A stretch of 60,650 nt of DNA from CAXBYZ01 sp963980215 (GTDB taxonomy: Bacteria; Patescibacteriota; Microgenomatia; UBA1400; CG1-02-47-37), in the NCBI GenBank assembly GCA_963980215.1, contig CAXBYZ010000003.1, positions 1-60,650 of the forward strand, in the 5' to 3' direction. The notes beneath the pieces are model-generated. The model had not been told where the DNA came from and made no database searches. It saw only the letters and a list, made by a program, of their open reading frames with translations. Made by a program: the position numbers and the translations under genes. The first letter of the stretch is position 1; each line of letters begins with the position of its first letter. Positions 41,860 through 50,138 of this stretch are shown one piece after another.

Positions 41860-43043
41860 TTTCTATCTCTCCCAATATTACAAAAGACGATGTTTTATTA
41901 GCTCTAAAAACTATCTTTACGCCTCAAAGTTGGCAACAAGGCTCAGCTAGCAAACTTTTATCCCAAAACCTCAAAAAAATATTAAAGCAAGATTATTGCT
42001 GGCTACTTAACCTTGGCAGAACCGCCCTTCAACTAGGCCTAGAAGTTTTAGAACTTAAATCTACCGACGAAGTTTTATGCCAAGCCTTCACTTGCGTCGC
42101 TGTGCCAAATGCTATTAAGGCAGCCGGTGCTAAGCCAGTCTATATCGACACTATCAAGAATGGCTTTAATCTAAGCATTTCTGATCTAACCAAAAAAATC
42201 ACTAAAAACTCCAAAGTTTTAATTATCCAGCACACTTTTGGTAATCCAGACGACATCGACAAAATAAAAAACATCTGCAAAAAACACAATCTCACCCTAA
42301 TTGAAGATTGCGCTCACTCTTTGGGCGTTAACCATAAAGGCAAGTCAGTTGGCAGTTTTGGAGATTTAACCATGCTTAGCTTCGGTAGAGACAAAGTTAT
42401 CTCCTCTGTATTTGGTGGCGCCTTACTAGCCAGCAACAAAGATCTAGCTAAAAAAATAGATAAGCGCTATAACTCCCTAAACTACCCATCTTTATCTTGG
42501 ATCAAAAAACAATTACTACACCCGATTATTACCGGCCTAATCAAACCAATTTACTTTACTCTTGGTAAATACTTAATGTTTATTTATCAAAAAAGCTCTC
42601 TTCTAACTTGGCCAGTTCTAGCTAAAGAAAAGCAAGGCCAATCTGGATTTAAAATCAAAAAAATGCCCAATGCTTTATCTATTCTGGCTAACCACCAACT
42701 AGAAAAACTGGAAGCCTTAAACCAAAGACGACAAAAAATCGTCAAACTTTATCATCAAATATTCGAGGTTACGAACCTCGAATATTTTCCCTTGCTTAGG
42801 TATCCAATCTTGGTAAATAATCCAGAGAGAGTAATCAAAAAAGCCAAACAAAAAAAGATATTACTAGGAGATTGGTACCGTCCTGTTATTGCTCCCAGTG
42901 GCGTAGATCTAAAGATAATTGGCTATAAATTAAACTCTTGCCCCAATGCCGAAACAGTCTCAAAAAAAATAATTAATCTTCCGACTTTAATTACCAAAAG
43001 TCAGGCTCAAACACTAATTAATCTGATTTATGATCACCGCTAA
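41841..43043 (+). CDS. DegT/DnrJ/EryC1-family PLP aminotransferase
   Basis: 400 residues. NLGRTALQLGLEVL near residue 55 forms the PLP-phosphate site, and CQAFTCVAVPNAIKAAGAKP and IEDCAHSLG near 155 carry the usual Asp. SFGRDKVISS near 180-189 carries the probable Schiff-base Lys. Family members make amino sugars or amino-cyclitols. The neighbours here (M23 peptidase and FemAB) suggest an envelope role instead. A perfect 14-bp palindrome (42757-42787) lies inside the coding region near residue 310. Confidence 0.85.
   Translation: MANPILISISPNITKDDVLLALKTIFTPQSWQQGSASKLLSQNLKKILKQDYCWLLNLGRTALQLGLEVLELKSTDEVLCQAFTCVAVPNAIKAAGAKPVYIDTIKNGFNLSISDLTKKITKNSKVLIIQHTFGNPDDIDKIKNICKKHNLTLIEDCAHSLGVNHKGKSVGSFGDLTMLSFGRDKVISSVFGGALLASNKDLAKKIDKRYNSLNYPSLSWIKKQLLHPIITGLIKPIYFTLGKYLMFIYQKSSLLTWPVLAKEKQGQSGFKIKKMPNALSILANHQLEKLEALNQRRQKIVKLYHQIFEVTNLEYFPLLRYPILVNNPERVIKKAKQKKILLGDWYRPVIAPSGVDLKIIGYKLNSCPNAETVSKKIINLPTLITKSQAQTLINLIYDHR
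42757..42787. repeat. 14-bp perfect inverted repeat inside the aminotransferase gene
   Basis: AAATATTCGAGGTT (42757-42770), loop ACG, AACCTCGAATATTT (42774-42787). The reading frame passes through it (IFEVTNLEYF). Its core GGTTACGAACC resembles the intergenic hairpin at 26424-26448 (GGTTCCGAACC). Confidence 0.75.
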
Positions 43044-44046
43044 AGAAATAACCAAAAAATCACTCTGGGAAGACTTTTTGCTAGCGTCTAATCAAGCTAG
43101 CTTCTTGCAATCTTGGAACTGGGGACAATTTCACCAGAACTTAGGTCATAAAATAACTAGACTTGGATTTTATGACAGTAAGAAACTAATTGGCCTTAGC
43201 CTACTAATAAAGATCAAAGCCAAGAGAGGATCTTACCTTGAGTGTCCAGCTGGCCCAGTTTGCTCATATAAAAACAAAACCACCTTGAAGCAAATTATTA
43301 GATTAATTAAGGATCAAGCAGTTAAGGAAAACACTAGTTTTATAAGAATTAGACCCAATGCAATCGAAACCAAAGAAAACTTAGCCTTATTAAAGCAACT
43401 TGGTTTACATCCTTCACCCATGCACCTCCACGCCGAAACTACTTGGGTTCTAGATCTAAAACCTAGTCATGAAGAACTTTTAAGGCAAATGAGAAAAAAC
43501 ACTCGCTACGCTATCAAGAAGTCAAGCAAGCTAAATATTTTAGTCACCAGTTCCCTAGACTCAAAAGATGTTAATTTACTTTACAAGCTTCAGCTAGATA
43601 CAGCTAATCGCAATAAATTTATCCCTTTCTCAAAAGACTATTTTTTATATCAGTTAAACGCTTTTAAAACCGACAATCAAATTCAACTACTCAAAGCAAA
43701 GTATAAAGGAGAACTTCTAGCCATCTCCTTTATCATTTTCTATAAGGATGAAGCTACATACCACTACTCCGGCTCTAGCTCTAAACAAAGAAACATCCCG
43801 GCTTCATACGCTCTTCAGTGGGCTGCAATTAAAGAGGCCAAAAGGAGAGGTCTTAAGCGTTATAATTTTTGGGGAATTACCAAGGGCAGCCAAAGAGACC
43901 ACCGTTTCTCTGGAGTCACTCTATTTAAAAAAGGTTTTGGGGGTTATCAAGTCAATTACCTGAAAGGTCATGATCTACCAATTAAGAAAATTTATTGGTT
44001 AACTTACATTTTTGAGACTATAAGAAGAAGACTTCGTCATCTATAA
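43030..44046 (+). CDS. FemAB-family peptidoglycan cross-bridge aminoacyltransferase
   Basis: 338 residues with two GNAT-like halves. SFLQSWNWGQFHQNLGHKI near residue 22 and YLECPAGPVCSY near 73 are typical. MRKNTRYAIKKSSK near 155 and ATYHYSGSSSKQRNIPASYA near 242 continue to YNFWGITKGSQRDHRFSG. Fem proteins add amino acids from aminoacyl-tRNA to the stem peptide of lipid II or its precursors. It overlaps the aminotransferase by 14 bp and precedes mraY. The amino acid added is unknown. Confidence 0.85.
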   Translation: MITAKEITKKSLWEDFLLASNQASFLQSWNWGQFHQNLGHKITRLGFYDSKKLIGLSLLIKIKAKRGSYLECPAGPVCSYKNKTTLKQIIRLIKDQAVKENTSFIRIRPNAIETKENLALLKQLGLHPSPMHLHAETTWVLDLKPSHEELLRQMRKNTRYAIKKSSKLNILVTSSLDSKDVNLLYKLQLDTANRNKFIPFSKDYFLYQLNAFKTDNQIQLLKAKYKGELLAISFIIFYKDEATYHYSGSSSKQRNIPASYALQWAAIKEAKRRGLKRYNFWGITKGSQRDHRFSGVTLFKKGFGGYQVNYLKGHDLPIKKIYWLTYIFETIRRRLRHL

Positions 44047-44047
44047 T
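44042..44047 (+). promoter_or_regulatory. Candidate -10 for mraY
   Basis: TATAAT spans the end of femAB and ends 6 nt before the mraY ATG at 44054. No clear -35. Confidence 0.45.
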
Positions 44048-44053
44048 ACTTGT

Positions 44054-45085
44054 ATGGCTCTCTTACTTGGACTCCTAATCTTCTCATTTACCATCACAGC
44101 CATCAGCTTAGTGCCATTTATCAACTTACTTTATAAACTTAAATTTACTCGTAAAGCTCAAATCACCAAAGACGCTTTTGGCAAAAAAACTCCAATCTTT
44201 GATAAATTCCACAAACACAAAAAAGGCACTCCGGTTGGCGGGGGATTTTTGATGATCTCTGTCATTACCCTTCTCTTTTTCCTCCTCTTCCCTCTAGCTA
44301 AGTACTTAGGGGTTTTTGTTACCAATGTTTACCCAGTAAAAGAAGAAATTCACATTATCTTTTTTACATTTATCTCATTTGGTTTACTAGGTCTTTACGA
44401 CGACATCATGAAGTTTTTTAACTTCAAGCAAACTGGTTTCTTTGGTCTTCGAATGCGCCACAAGCTTGTTATCCAATGGATTCTAGCTTTAATTATTGCT
44501 TTTCTTATGTACCTAAATCTTGGAATAGATATTCTATACGTTCCTTTTTTCCAAACCTTTAACTTGGGTTGGGTTTTCATTCCTTTTGCCGCTACTACTA
44601 TCGTAGCTTTTGCCAATGCAGTCAACATTACCGATGGTCTAGACGGTCTAGCCAGCGGTGTATTAATGATCGCTCTGTTTGCTTTTTGGTTTCTCTCTGC
44701 ATCTATTCTAGATACCCCTCTCTCATTTTTCCTTGCTCTTTGGATAGGTAGCATCATCGCTTTCTTGTACTTTAATGTCTATCCAGCTCGTATTTGGCTA
44801 GGAGATGTTGGTGCCTTATCTTTTGGAGCCACCTTTGCTGTGGTCGGACTACTCTTAGGCAAAGTCATGGCTTTAATCATTATTGGCGGCATTTTTGTCG
44901 CTGAAATTTTATCAAGCGCCATCCAACTTTTATCAAAAAAAATTCTAAAAAAGAAGGTTCTCCCAGTCGCCCCTCTCCATCTATGGCTTCAACTCTTGGG
45001 CTGGGAAGAACCAAAAATTGTCACTAGGGCAATCTTGGCCAGTATCATGATGGCAGTTTTTGGTGTTTGGTTAGCAGTAATTTAA
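44054..45085 (+). CDS. mraY: Phospho-N-acetylmuramoyl-pentapeptide transferase
   Basis: 343-residue polytopic enzyme with about 10 transmembrane segments. Active-site Asp residues are in GLYDDIMKFF near 114 and NAVNITDGLDGLASG near 191, followed by RIWLGDVGALSFGA near 248. The normally HHH-containing loop reads APLHLWLQLLGWEEP near 306, keeping the first His but not the other two. It makes lipid I from UDP-MurNAc-pentapeptide and undecaprenyl phosphate. It directly abuts murI. Confidence 0.9.
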   Translation: MALLLGLLIFSFTITAISLVPFINLLYKLKFTRKAQITKDAFGKKTPIFDKFHKHKKGTPVGGGFLMISVITLLFFLLFPLAKYLGVFVTNVYPVKEEIHIIFFTFISFGLLGLYDDIMKFFNFKQTGFFGLRMRHKLVIQWILALIIAFLMYLNLGIDILYVPFFQTFNLGWVFIPFAATTIVAFANAVNITDGLDGLASGVLMIALFAFWFLSASILDTPLSFFLALWIGSIIAFLYFNVYPARIWLGDVGALSFGATFAVVGLLLGKVMALIIIGGIFVAEILSSAIQLLSKKILKKKVLPVAPLHLWLQLLGWEEPKIVTRAILASIMMAVFGVWLAVI

Positions 45086-45874
45086 ATGAAAGCCAGACCA
45101 ATAGGAGTTATCGACTCAGGCCTCGGAGGATTAAGCATCTTAAACACTCTAACCCCGATTCTTAAGAATGAGAAATTTATCTATCTAGCTGATCATCAAT
45201 ACTGCCCTTACGGAGACAGAACCAGTAAGCAGATAAATCAACGATTAGTAGCTATTACTAACTTTCTTTTAGAAAAAAACTGTAAACTCGTCGTCGTTGC
45301 CTGTAATACGATTACCACCACATCGATCAACTTCTTGCGATCAATCTATCCAGCAATTTTTTTTGTTGGTACGGTTCCAGCCATCAAACCCGCTATTGAA
45401 AAAAACCTAAAAGAAAACATTATTGTCTTGGCTACTCAAAAAACAGTCAGTAGTGAATACTTTCAAGAAATGATCTTTAATCTAGATAAAAAAGGAAAAG
45501 TCCACGGTATCGCCTCTCCAGGTTTGGTTGAGTCTATTGAGTCCGGAAACTTAAAAATAATCAAACAACAAATAAACAAGATTATAAAAAACATCAAAGC
45601 AAACTACAGTGCAATAGTTTTGGGTTGCACTCACTATATACTAGTCAAAGACATTATCAAGAAACTTACCCCCTTTAATGTGGTTATTCTGGAACCCAGT
45701 CAAGCAATAGCCAAACAAACCTGTAAAGTTCTTAAAGATAATAACCTGCTATCAAACCCTACCTTAAAAAAACCGACTACTTTCTACCTAACTACAGGAA
45801 ATCCCCAAAAAGCTACCCAAACAGCCAAAAAACTCTTAAACGATAGTATAATATTTGATAAATGCAGTATCTAA
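45086..45874 (+). CDS. murI: Glutamate racemase
   Basis: 262 residues. IGVIDSGLGGLSIL at the N-terminus has the conserved Asp-Ser. ADHQYCPYGDRT, VVACNTITT (first catalytic Cys) and VLGCTHYILVKD (second catalytic Cys) follow in the usual order. It makes D-glutamate for the second step of the stem peptide, used by MurD, whose gene overlaps the end by 13 bp. Confidence 0.95.
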   Translation: MKARPIGVIDSGLGGLSILNTLTPILKNEKFIYLADHQYCPYGDRTSKQINQRLVAITNFLLEKNCKLVVVACNTITTTSINFLRSIYPAIFFVGTVPAIKPAIEKNLKENIIVLATQKTVSSEYFQEMIFNLDKKGKVHGIASPGLVESIESGNLKIIKQQINKIIKNIKANYSAIVLGCTHYILVKDIIKKLTPFNVVILEPSQAIAKQTCKVLKDNNLLSNPTLKKPTTFYLTTGNPQKATQTAKKLLNDSIIFDKCSI

Positions 45875-47211
45875 AAAAGAAAATCGCTATCTTGGGTTTT
45901 GGATTAGAATCACTTGATCTTCTCGAATGGTTAAAAACTAACTCCAAAGATTGCTCTACTACTATTTTTGACCAAAATCAGGACTTAAAGAAAACAAATG
46001 ATTCCTGCTCATATTCGCTAGGCAAAGACTACTTAAAAAATGGTCTTACAGATTTTGATATTATCTTTCGATCTCCCGGTTTCTACAGGCTCCACCCTGA
46101 GTTACAGAAAGCAGACAAGGCTGGAGTAGAGATAACAAGCGCCACCAAGTTATTCTTTAAATTATGCCCAGCCAAGATCCTTGGTGTGACTGGCACTAAA
46201 GGTAAGGGGACCACTGCCACCTTAATCAACAACATCATTAATCAGTCTGGTCAAAAATCATACATAGCCGGTAACATCGGTAAGCCTGCCCTAAACTTAC
46301 TAGATAAATTAACAAACAAAGATTGGGTTTGTCTTGAATTATCTAGTTTTCAACTTCAAGATCTTGATCTTAGCCCCCACATTGCAGTCATTCTTAACAT
46401 AACTAGCGAACACCTAGACGTTCATCAAACTACCCAAGAATATAGAGAAGCAAAACTAAACATTCTTTCTCACCAAAAAAAATCAGACTATGCAGTTATT
46501 AATCACGATTACGACACTACCAAAGAGTTTTCAAAACTAACCAAAGCAGAAATTTACTACTTTAGCCGTCACACCAAAGTAGATGGCAGCTATGTTGAAA
46601 AAAATCAAATCAAACTTAATCTCAACAATAAAATTATTTCAATCGGTTCAGCTGACAAACTTCTCCTTCGGGGTAGGCATAATCACGAAAACATCACCGC
46701 AGCTATCACTGCAGCTTATCTTTCAGGAGCAGATATTGACTCAATCAAATCAACAGTCTTCTCATTTAAGGGTTTGAAACATCGACTTCAATTAATCAAA
46801 GAAGTCAGAGGTATCACTTTCTACAACGACTCTTTCTCCACTACTCCAGAAACCGCCATAGCCGCTCTTCGATCATTCTCTCAGCCAATTACAATTATTT
46901 TAGGAGGTTCCTACAAAGGCTCAGATTACTCAGAATTGGCAACAGAGTTACATAGAAACCCATACTTAAAAAACATTATTTTAATTGGAGATATGGCTGC
47001 CGAGATCAAAAAATCAATAAAAGTGGCTGGAGGTACTCGAGCCAAAATTATTTACAAGCCCAGAAACATGACAAAAATTGTTAACTTTGCCTTTAAAGCT
47101 TCTGCAAAAAATGATGTAGTCATTCTCTCTCCAGCAGCAGCCAGCTTTGATATGTTCAAGAACTACAAAGACAGGGGAGAGCAATTTATAAAAGCAGTTA
47201 ACTATTTATAA
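45862..47211 (+). CDS. murD: UDP-N-acetylmuramoylalanine--D-glutamate ligase
   Basis: 449 residues. The N-terminal IAILGFGLESLDLLEWL binds the UDP part. The ATP loop GVTGTKGKGTTATLI lies near residue 109, then GNIGKPAL, LELSSFQL and NITSEHLDVH. NDSFSTTPETAIAAL near 320 and SPAAASFDMF near 420 complete the MurD pattern. It adds D-Glu to UDP-MurNAc-L-Ala. Placement after murI couples D-Glu supply and use. The stop abuts ftsW. Confidence 0.94.
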   Translation: MQYLKKKIAILGFGLESLDLLEWLKTNSKDCSTTIFDQNQDLKKTNDSCSYSLGKDYLKNGLTDFDIIFRSPGFYRLHPELQKADKAGVEITSATKLFFKLCPAKILGVTGTKGKGTTATLINNIINQSGQKSYIAGNIGKPALNLLDKLTNKDWVCLELSSFQLQDLDLSPHIAVILNITSEHLDVHQTTQEYREAKLNILSHQKKSDYAVINHDYDTTKEFSKLTKAEIYYFSRHTKVDGSYVEKNQIKLNLNNKIISIGSADKLLLRGRHNHENITAAITAAYLSGADIDSIKSTVFSFKGLKHRLQLIKEVRGITFYNDSFSTTPETAIAALRSFSQPITIILGGSYKGSDYSELATELHRNPYLKNIILIGDMAAEIKKSIKVAGGTRAKIIYKPRNMTKIVNFAFKASAKNDVVILSPAAASFDMFKNYKDRGEQFIKAVNYL

Positions 47212-48297
47212 ATGAAAAAGAGAAAGCCAGACATCATTCTTCTAGTTTTGCTAATATTTCTCACTCTCTTTGGCATCATCATGGTCTACAATGCTTCAGT
47301 TTTCGAGAGTTATCAGTTATTTTCAGACAAATATTACTTTCTAAAGTTACAGATTTTATGGGTTGCTCTTGGGTTTTTAGGGTTGATAATTACTTCAAGT
47401 ATTTCCCTTGATTTCATTAGAAAAATTTCTCCTCTTGCCCTAGTTATCAACATTTTTCTTCTAATCATTGTTTTAATTCCTGGTCTATCAGATAAATCAT
47501 ACGGAGCCAGAAGGTGGATCAACATTGCCGGCTTTAATCTTCAGCCAACAGAGTTAATAAAATTGACCCTCAGTATCTACCTTGCTGCCTGGCTAGCAAA
47601 AAAAAGAAACTTTATTCCTTTCTTAGCAGTCCTAGGCTTTATCTTGGGTCTAATTATGCTTCAGCCGGACCTTGGCACCTCAATAGTGATTATTTTAATA
47701 GGTGTTGCCGTTTACTACATCTCCGGAGCCAAACTCACTCACTTAATTATTACCGGCCTTATTGGTTCTTTTTCAGGCCTAGCTTTAATCCTATCATCAC
47801 CTTACAGAAAAGCTCGCCTTCTTACATTTCTTAATCCAGCTTCGGATCCACTCGGTAGCTCTTACCACATTACTCAAGCTTTAATTGCTATTGGTTCAGG
47901 AGGATTTTGGGGTCTTGGCCTTGGTCAATCTCGTCAGAAGTACCAATTCTTACCCCAGGTAACTACTGACTCAATCTTTGCTATAGTTAGTGAAGAGATT
48001 GGTTTTTTTGGTACTTCTATTTTAGTTATTGCTTTATTTGCTTTTATTCAAAGAGGTTTCAGGATAGCTAGGCTAGCCAAAGATGACTTCTCAAAACTTT
48101 TAGCTACAGGTATCACTAGTTGGATTGGCATTCAAACCATCATCAACTTGGGAGCCATGTTAGCTTTACTTCCTCTTACCGGTGTGCCTCTCCCATTTAT
48201 TTCTTACGGTGGTTCGTCTATGATTGTAATGCTCACCGGAGTGGGCTTACTTTTAAATATCTCTAAAGATCAACTAAGTCTAAAGAAGAAAAGATGA
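47212..48297 (+). CDS. ftsW: SEDS-family peptidoglycan glycosyltransferase FtsW
   Basis: 361 residues with about 10 transmembrane segments. GARRWINIAGFNLQPTELIK near residue 101, LQPDLGTS near 150, the SSYHITQALIAIGSGGFWGL loop near 217, LPQVTTDSIFAIVSEEIGF and LPFISYGGSSM near 325 are SEDS hallmarks, including the catalytic-type Asp. Position between murD and murG marks it as FtsW rather than RodA. It polymerises lipid II at the septum with FtsI. Confidence 0.92.
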   Translation: MKKRKPDIILLVLLIFLTLFGIIMVYNASVFESYQLFSDKYYFLKLQILWVALGFLGLIITSSISLDFIRKISPLALVINIFLLIIVLIPGLSDKSYGARRWINIAGFNLQPTELIKLTLSIYLAAWLAKKRNFIPFLAVLGFILGLIMLQPDLGTSIVIILIGVAVYYISGAKLTHLIITGLIGSFSGLALILSSPYRKARLLTFLNPASDPLGSSYHITQALIAIGSGGFWGLGLGQSRQKYQFLPQVTTDSIFAIVSEEIGFFGTSILVIALFAFIQRGFRIARLAKDDFSKLLATGITSWIGIQTIINLGAMLALLPLTGVPLPFISYGGSSMIVMLTGVGLLLNISKDQLSLKKKR

Positions 48298-49352
48298 ACA
48301 AAAAAATTGTTATTACTGGTACCCATCTCACTCCGGCTTTAGCTTTAATGGACAAGCTAAAAGAAAACTCATATCAACTTTACTATCTTGGAAGAAACAA
48401 CACCTTTGATAAAGAACTTGTCACCAAAAGAGGTGTTCACTTTACCGCTATCAGAACCCCCAAACTTAAAAGACACCAGCTACTACTATCCACACTAAAC
48501 GCACCTCTCCTTATTTTTAGTTTAATAAAATCAATTAAAGTACTAGTTGAAATTAAACCTATAACAGTAGTTAGCTTTGGAGGTTTTGTTGCCCTACCGG
48601 TTTGTTTGGCTGCAAAAATCTTAAGAATAAAACTAGTTATTCACGAACAAACTCTAAAAGCTGGTTTAACTACCAAGCTCACCGCGCCTTTGGCAAAGAC
48701 CATTGCCATTTCTTGGCCTCAAAGTCAAAAATACTTTAAAAAAGACAAGACAGTCCTCACTGGAAATCTTGTTAGAAAAGAATTACTAAAAATTACTTTA
48801 ACTTCAAAACTAACTAAAACTATATACATCACCGGGGGCAGTCAAGGTTCTTTGGTTATCAATCAAGTCACAACAAAACTTCTTAAAAAAATACTTAAAA
48901 ACTACAGAGTTTTTCACCAATTTGGTTTAGCTCAGGATCCACTTTTTTGGCAGCAAGCTTTAGACTTTAAGAACAATCTTCCAGAAAATCTTAAAAAGAA
49001 GTACACTTTAAGGCAGTGGTTTTCAGATAAAGAACTAAGCAATATCTTTAGCTCCGCTGACTTATTAATCAGTCGTTCTGGAATTAATACAGTTACCGAA
49101 GCCCTACTTCTAAAGATTAGATCAATTCTTATTCCACTACCTTATACTCAAAAAAATGAACAACTCAACAACGCAAACTTTCTAAAAAATCAAGGTTTAG
49201 CAATGGTAATAAAACAAAAAAACTTAAACCCAGATTCTTTATTAACAGCCATCAAATTAAGTTACAAAACCCTACCAAAGCCATTGTTTAGTAAAACCAT
49301 CTATCCAAATCTATCCAAATCAACAGATAAGTTATTTAAACTAGTAAAGTGA
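48294..49352 (+). CDS. murG: UDP-GlcNAc:lipid I N-acetylglucosaminyltransferase
   Basis: 352-residue GT28 enzyme. The N-terminal domain begins KKIVITGTHLTPALALMDKL, with SFGGFVALPVCLAAKI near residue 94 and HEQTLKAGLTTKL near 122. The C-terminal domain has TGGSQGSLVIN near 182 and SRSGINTVTEALLL near 260. It turns lipid I into lipid II on the inner membrane face. The usual GGTGGH loop at the N-terminus is TGTHL. A 10-bp tandem duplication (49301-49320) lies in the last codons. Confidence 0.9.
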   Translation: MNKKIVITGTHLTPALALMDKLKENSYQLYYLGRNNTFDKELVTKRGVHFTAIRTPKLKRHQLLLSTLNAPLLIFSLIKSIKVLVEIKPITVVSFGGFVALPVCLAAKILRIKLVIHEQTLKAGLTTKLTAPLAKTIAISWPQSQKYFKKDKTVLTGNLVRKELLKITLTSKLTKTIYITGGSQGSLVINQVTTKLLKKILKNYRVFHQFGLAQDPLFWQQALDFKNNLPENLKKKYTLRQWFSDKELSNIFSSADLLISRSGINTVTEALLLKIRSILIPLPYTQKNEQLNNANFLKNQGLAMVIKQKNLNPDSLLTAIKLSYKTLPKPLFSKTIYPNLSKSTDKLFKLVK

Positions 49353-50137
49353 CTCGAAAGAAAATAAAACGCCGTTTAAATAAATTTTCAATTAAATACT
49401 TGTGGCCGTTACTACCCGCTTTATTTTTAGTCGGAGTCACTATTCTTTTAGGTCAATTAAAAATATTTAACCTCAAAAACATTTCTTGTTATGTAGACAA
49501 CCACCAATGTTCTTTGGAGTTTGAACCATTTTTAGTAAGCTTAGTTAACCAAAATATTTTCAAACTAAAAAAATACACAACTATAAATCAACTCCTCGAA
49601 ATTGATAACAACCTGGTAGATGTAAAAATCAACAAGACTTTGCCAGACTCACTTAAAATTGAGTCCAAAAGAAGAGTAGCCATTGCTAAGGTCACTTTAG
49701 TAGAAGATCTAGACTTTACCAGTTTAACCAGTACCCAATCTGCAACCATATCGGGTCGGTTTAGTCAGAAGTTTTCATTCCTAGATAGATCCGGTGAGAT
49801 CTATGAAAAAAAAATAGTTTCAAATGAAAAACTCCCAAGAATACTACTAAATCCGTCAACAGATTTTAAGCTTGGCATCACCCCCGTCAGTCAACATCTT
49901 TCAAATTTAATCTCTTCACTAAATGAAAACTATGTGAGCTACGAAGAGATCGCGAAAGTCTCAAAAAACATAGTTATTGTTAAAACTACTCTCGGTCCAT
50001 TCTCGATATTTGATCTGAATAAATCTATCTCCCAGCAATCTACCTATTTACAATTTGTCTTATCAAACATTAAAATAGGAGAAGTAGTACCCATTAAAAT
50101 TGATCTAAGGTTTGATAAACCAATCCTTACTTACTAA
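49349..50137 (+). CDS. ftsQ: FtsQ/DivIB-like division protein
   Basis: 262 residues from a GTG that overlaps the murG stop (GTGA). It has a short basic cytoplasmic tail, one transmembrane helix (about residues 19-38), then a POTRA-like region (IFNLKNISC...VDVKINKTLPDSLKIESKRR) and a FtsQ/DivIB domain with FSFLDRSGEIYEK near 142. It links early and late division proteins outside the membrane. Sequence conservation is weak, so order and topology carry much of the assignment. Confidence 0.82.
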   Translation: MTRKKIKRRLNKFSIKYLWPLLPALFLVGVTILLGQLKIFNLKNISCYVDNHQCSLEFEPFLVSLVNQNIFKLKKYTTINQLLEIDNNLVDVKINKTLPDSLKIESKRRVAIAKVTLVEDLDFTSLTSTQSATISGRFSQKFSFLDRSGEIYEKKIVSNEKLPRILLNPSTDFKLGITPVSQHLSNLISSLNENYVSYEEIAKVSKNIVIVKTTLGPFSIFDLNKSISQQSTYLQFVLSNIKIGEVVPIKIDLRFDKPILTY

Positions 50138-50138
50138 C

